Below, in pieces: positions 61,901-64,000 of a DNA stretch of 64,000 nucleotides (its first letter is position 1; the number at the start of each line of letters is the position of its first letter). The stretch is from Eulemur rufifrons (Eukaryota; Chordata; Mammalia; Primates; Lemuridae), in assembly GCF_041146395.1 (NCBI RefSeq), contig NC_091008.1:4105501-4169500 (forward strand). The letters are read 5' to 3'. The notes under the pieces were generated by a model that saw nothing but the letters and a program-made list of their open reading frames with translations, was not told where the DNA came from and did no database searches. The translations under genes and the position numbers were made by a program.

Positions 61901-62974
61901 TGGAAATCTCCACAACCTATACAAATGTCCTTAGAAAATAAGAACTCATGTTAGTTTAAAATATATGTTCAAACCTTTAATGGGAGCTCTCATAATAAAA
62001 AAACTTAACTCTTACAGCTTTGCGTGGCCACATCAAACCACATAGCTCTTCTGTGCATCAAAATATCTACCTATTTTGAAATCAATAGATACATTTTTAT
62101 TCAAATAAAATGAAACATTTAGTTAGATATTCGTTAATGAGACTTACTTTATTTTCATAGAAAAAGAAACTGCGTTCTACAAGCAAGTCCCTCCTCTGAA
62201 AAAAAAATTCAAATACAGATAAATAAAATTATTAACTTTAATTAGATATCATATAGAATTGACATAATACTTTAATTCACTGATAAGTAATTTAACATTT
62301 TAACAAAATTTTGCACTTTTCTCCAAAGTTTACTAAAGATGTTTTGCCGGTCTATATTGGGCTTCAGTTTCACCCAGACCCTGAACAAAATTGTTTATAT
62401 ATGGCTGAAGAAATAAGAGGTGGTCTCTTTTCTTCATAGATGCTGTGTGTAGTCATTTTAATCTAAGTTTTTAGCTACAAATTTCAAAGGATTTAAGAAT
62501 GCAGCATTTTTGACAAAGATGTTTATAATTGGTGGAAAAGCTTAGGTTGTTATTTTTATTATTGAGGAATAGATGAAATGTTAAATATCCTTTAAAATTA
62601 TTTCATTGCTTCACTCTCACGGTTTCCATAGAAACCACTCCAAGTATTTCTAAGCCACAGTGACTCTAACCACTGGTCTTCATAAAAGCTTTGTTAGCCT
62701 GACTAGTGATTTTTTTCTTCCTCCTAAAATTTGACAGTGGAAGAAATCATACCAAATACATATATTTAGGATTCAAATATACAATATTTTTAAGAATAAA
62801 CACCTTTATGTAAATACAAAGAAACAGAGGAGAAGAAGAAAAATAAAATTCTCAAATCATACTGGTTTTATTTTACTTAGAAATATGGAGTATTACCCAT
62901 TTGTGATATCGTCATAAAAATTATCATGAGTTCGTTATAAGAATTGCTATAAATTATTGCATATGAAACAGCCG
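55901..62974. other. Unassigned AT-rich intergenic DNA, about 7.1 kb
   Basis: No gene and strikingly few recognisable transposons. Homopolymers at 57004-57018 (A). Frames up to 102 codons (56041-56349 minus) have no recognisable content. The scarcity of Alu, L1 and L2 bodies contrasts with 33.9-49.9 kb. Confidence 0.5.
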
Positions 62975-63286
62975 CTAGTTTTGAAGTTCCATAAGGACCT
63001 TGATCTGTGTGGTCCTATCTGAGGATGCCATTTTGCCAATAATTACAACACATTTCTGAACTTCCTCAAAGGTGTTTTTAAAACTTGTAGAATTTTCTCC
63101 AAGATTTTCAAAGACCAGGAGTACCTGAGAGATCAATTTATTTTTGTTTTCATGTTCTACAATAATGCCACCAGGCAGCCTTTTTGAAAGAAAATCAGAT
63201 AACTTGGGAAACAGATAAATTAGAATGTGATTATTCACATCACAAAGGAATTCACAGATGGCTTCATGTAAATAGGGAACTCCCTG
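62975..63286 (-). other. Unrecognised exon-like open frame (about 103 codons)
   Basis: A minus-strand frame is open from just after a TAA at 63289-63287 to a TAG at 62977-62975. From a potential AG acceptor (63285-63284) it reads GVPYLHEAICEFLCD, then VNNHILIYLFPKLSDFLSKR, ending TTQIKVLMELQN. The first in-frame Met lies only near the C-terminal end (in the GKMASS segment), so it is not a stand-alone gene from an ATG. Composition is balanced, with alternating hydrophobic and charged residues compatible with helices, unlike the AT-driven Lys/Ile/Asn frames around it. The pyrimidine tract before the AG is weak, and no good donor is visible (AAG|GTCCTT at the end is poor). It could be an exon, a pseudogene exon, or chance. 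I do not recognise the protein. Confidence 0.3.
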
Positions 63287-64000
63287 TTAAGTGTTTGTTT
63301 ACAGATCATTAGCTACTTGACAAAGAGGCTACAGGGGCAGAAAAATTTCGGGCTCAAGTGCTGGAAGATACTGCCAATTGGGGATCAATCAGAAATAAAG
63401 GCAATAAGACATCCTTGAAACAAGCATGTGAATCAGAAAATATGATTTACTTCATATGCATGTGTGTGTGTCTGTGTGTGTCTGTGTATGTAGAGAGTCC
63501 ATGCACTGTGTATGTCTATGTGTTTATATAAAATGTATGTATACATATATAACAGACACACACACCCCTAAAGAGGCAACTTTAACATAGAGTAAGATAT
63601 CTAACAAACCAGCTCGATTTCCTCCGATTATTTTTGAGATTTAAAACTGATTCACAGATTTTTTAAATGTATAGTGTTTTAAAGGACATCCACTGCTAGA
63701 ATCCATGAAATGTCTACTTTCAGGCTTTATAGTGGAGTAATTGTCACAAACCTAATTTTCTCGTACGAAGGAATTGTATTCTTCTCACCACAACAAACTT
63801 ACTAAGTTCTTACTGTGTACAAAGCATTTTGTTAAACGCTGAAGAAAAAAAACAAATCATTCGTCATTATAGAGGCAAAATATAATTTTAAGTGTTTTCT
63901 TTCCATAACCTGATCATTGATATGTTTAGAGATTTGCTAAATATTGAATTACAATGTATTATTTACAAAAATAGTATCTTTGTTCTTTTTGGAAGATCAT
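63287..64000. other. Unassigned intergenic DNA at the right edge
   Basis: Contains a short interrupted TG tract (63461-63490), then TATA/ACACAC-rich sequence to about 63566. No gene recognised. Confidence 0.55.
63461..63490. repeat. Short (TG)n/TCTG microsatellite
   Basis: TGTGTGTGTG followed by TCTGTGTGTG and TCTGTGTATG. It has the same TCTG interruption type as the large tract at 0.9-1.36 kb. Confidence 0.9.

Overview
This is nuclear DNA from a strepsirrhine primate, most likely a lemur. The diagnosis rests on the repeats. Several Alu copies carry the lemur-type right-arm and linker sequence (GCCCGGGCTAGAGTGAGTGC and a TCCATATAATTTCTTTCTA linker that is absent from human AluS/AluY). A 3' fragment of a young L1 at about 15.84-16.34 kb also has the lemur-type 3' end. 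Nothing bacterial, viral or organellar is present.

I find no protein-coding gene, no RNA gene and no CRISPR or operon structure. The window is AT-rich and intergenic or deep-intronic, that is, a gene desert. The longest open frames are trivial translations of a (TG)n tract, of Alu or L2 repeats, or chance frames. The one frame I could not explain away is about 104 codons on the minus strand near the right edge (62975-63286). It looks protein-like but I do not recognise it.

Layout:
0-0.4 kb: L1 remnant.
0.89-1.36 kb: large compound TG/TCTG microsatellite.
1.8-12.4 kb: three full-length Alus (two minus, one plus; target-site duplications exact or nearly so in two) in mostly unique DNA, with an L2 relic near 7 kb.
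14.9-16.3 kb: older repeats interrupted by a lemur L1.
18.8-20.3 kb: L1-like and a large L2 relic with recognisable reverse-transcriptase-derived codons.
22.4-22.9 kb: three MIR-like units head to tail.
23.6 kb: MER5-like element.
24-33.9 kb: mainly unique, AT-rich.
33.9-47.3 kb: a graveyard of ancient L2, MIR, MER5-type and MLT1-like copies plus several short tandem duplications and a palindromic DNA-transposon relic at 43.2 kb.
47.5-49.9 kb: an Alu, then an old antisense L1 split by a MER1-family hAT element.
50-64 kb: repeat-poor, AT-rich DNA.

Function, if any, would be regulatory. Several repeat-free stretches (about 8.5-8.9, 11.0-11.5, 24.9-25.5, 54.1-54.6 and 55.5-55.9 kb) have locally richer composition, retained CpGs and clusters of homeobox, E-box, SOX or FOX-like words, as conserved noncoding elements often do. 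This is inference, because conservation cannot be tested from one sequence. Repeat family names come from recalled consensus sequences, and boundaries of ancient elements are approximate. No previously undescribed system is evident.
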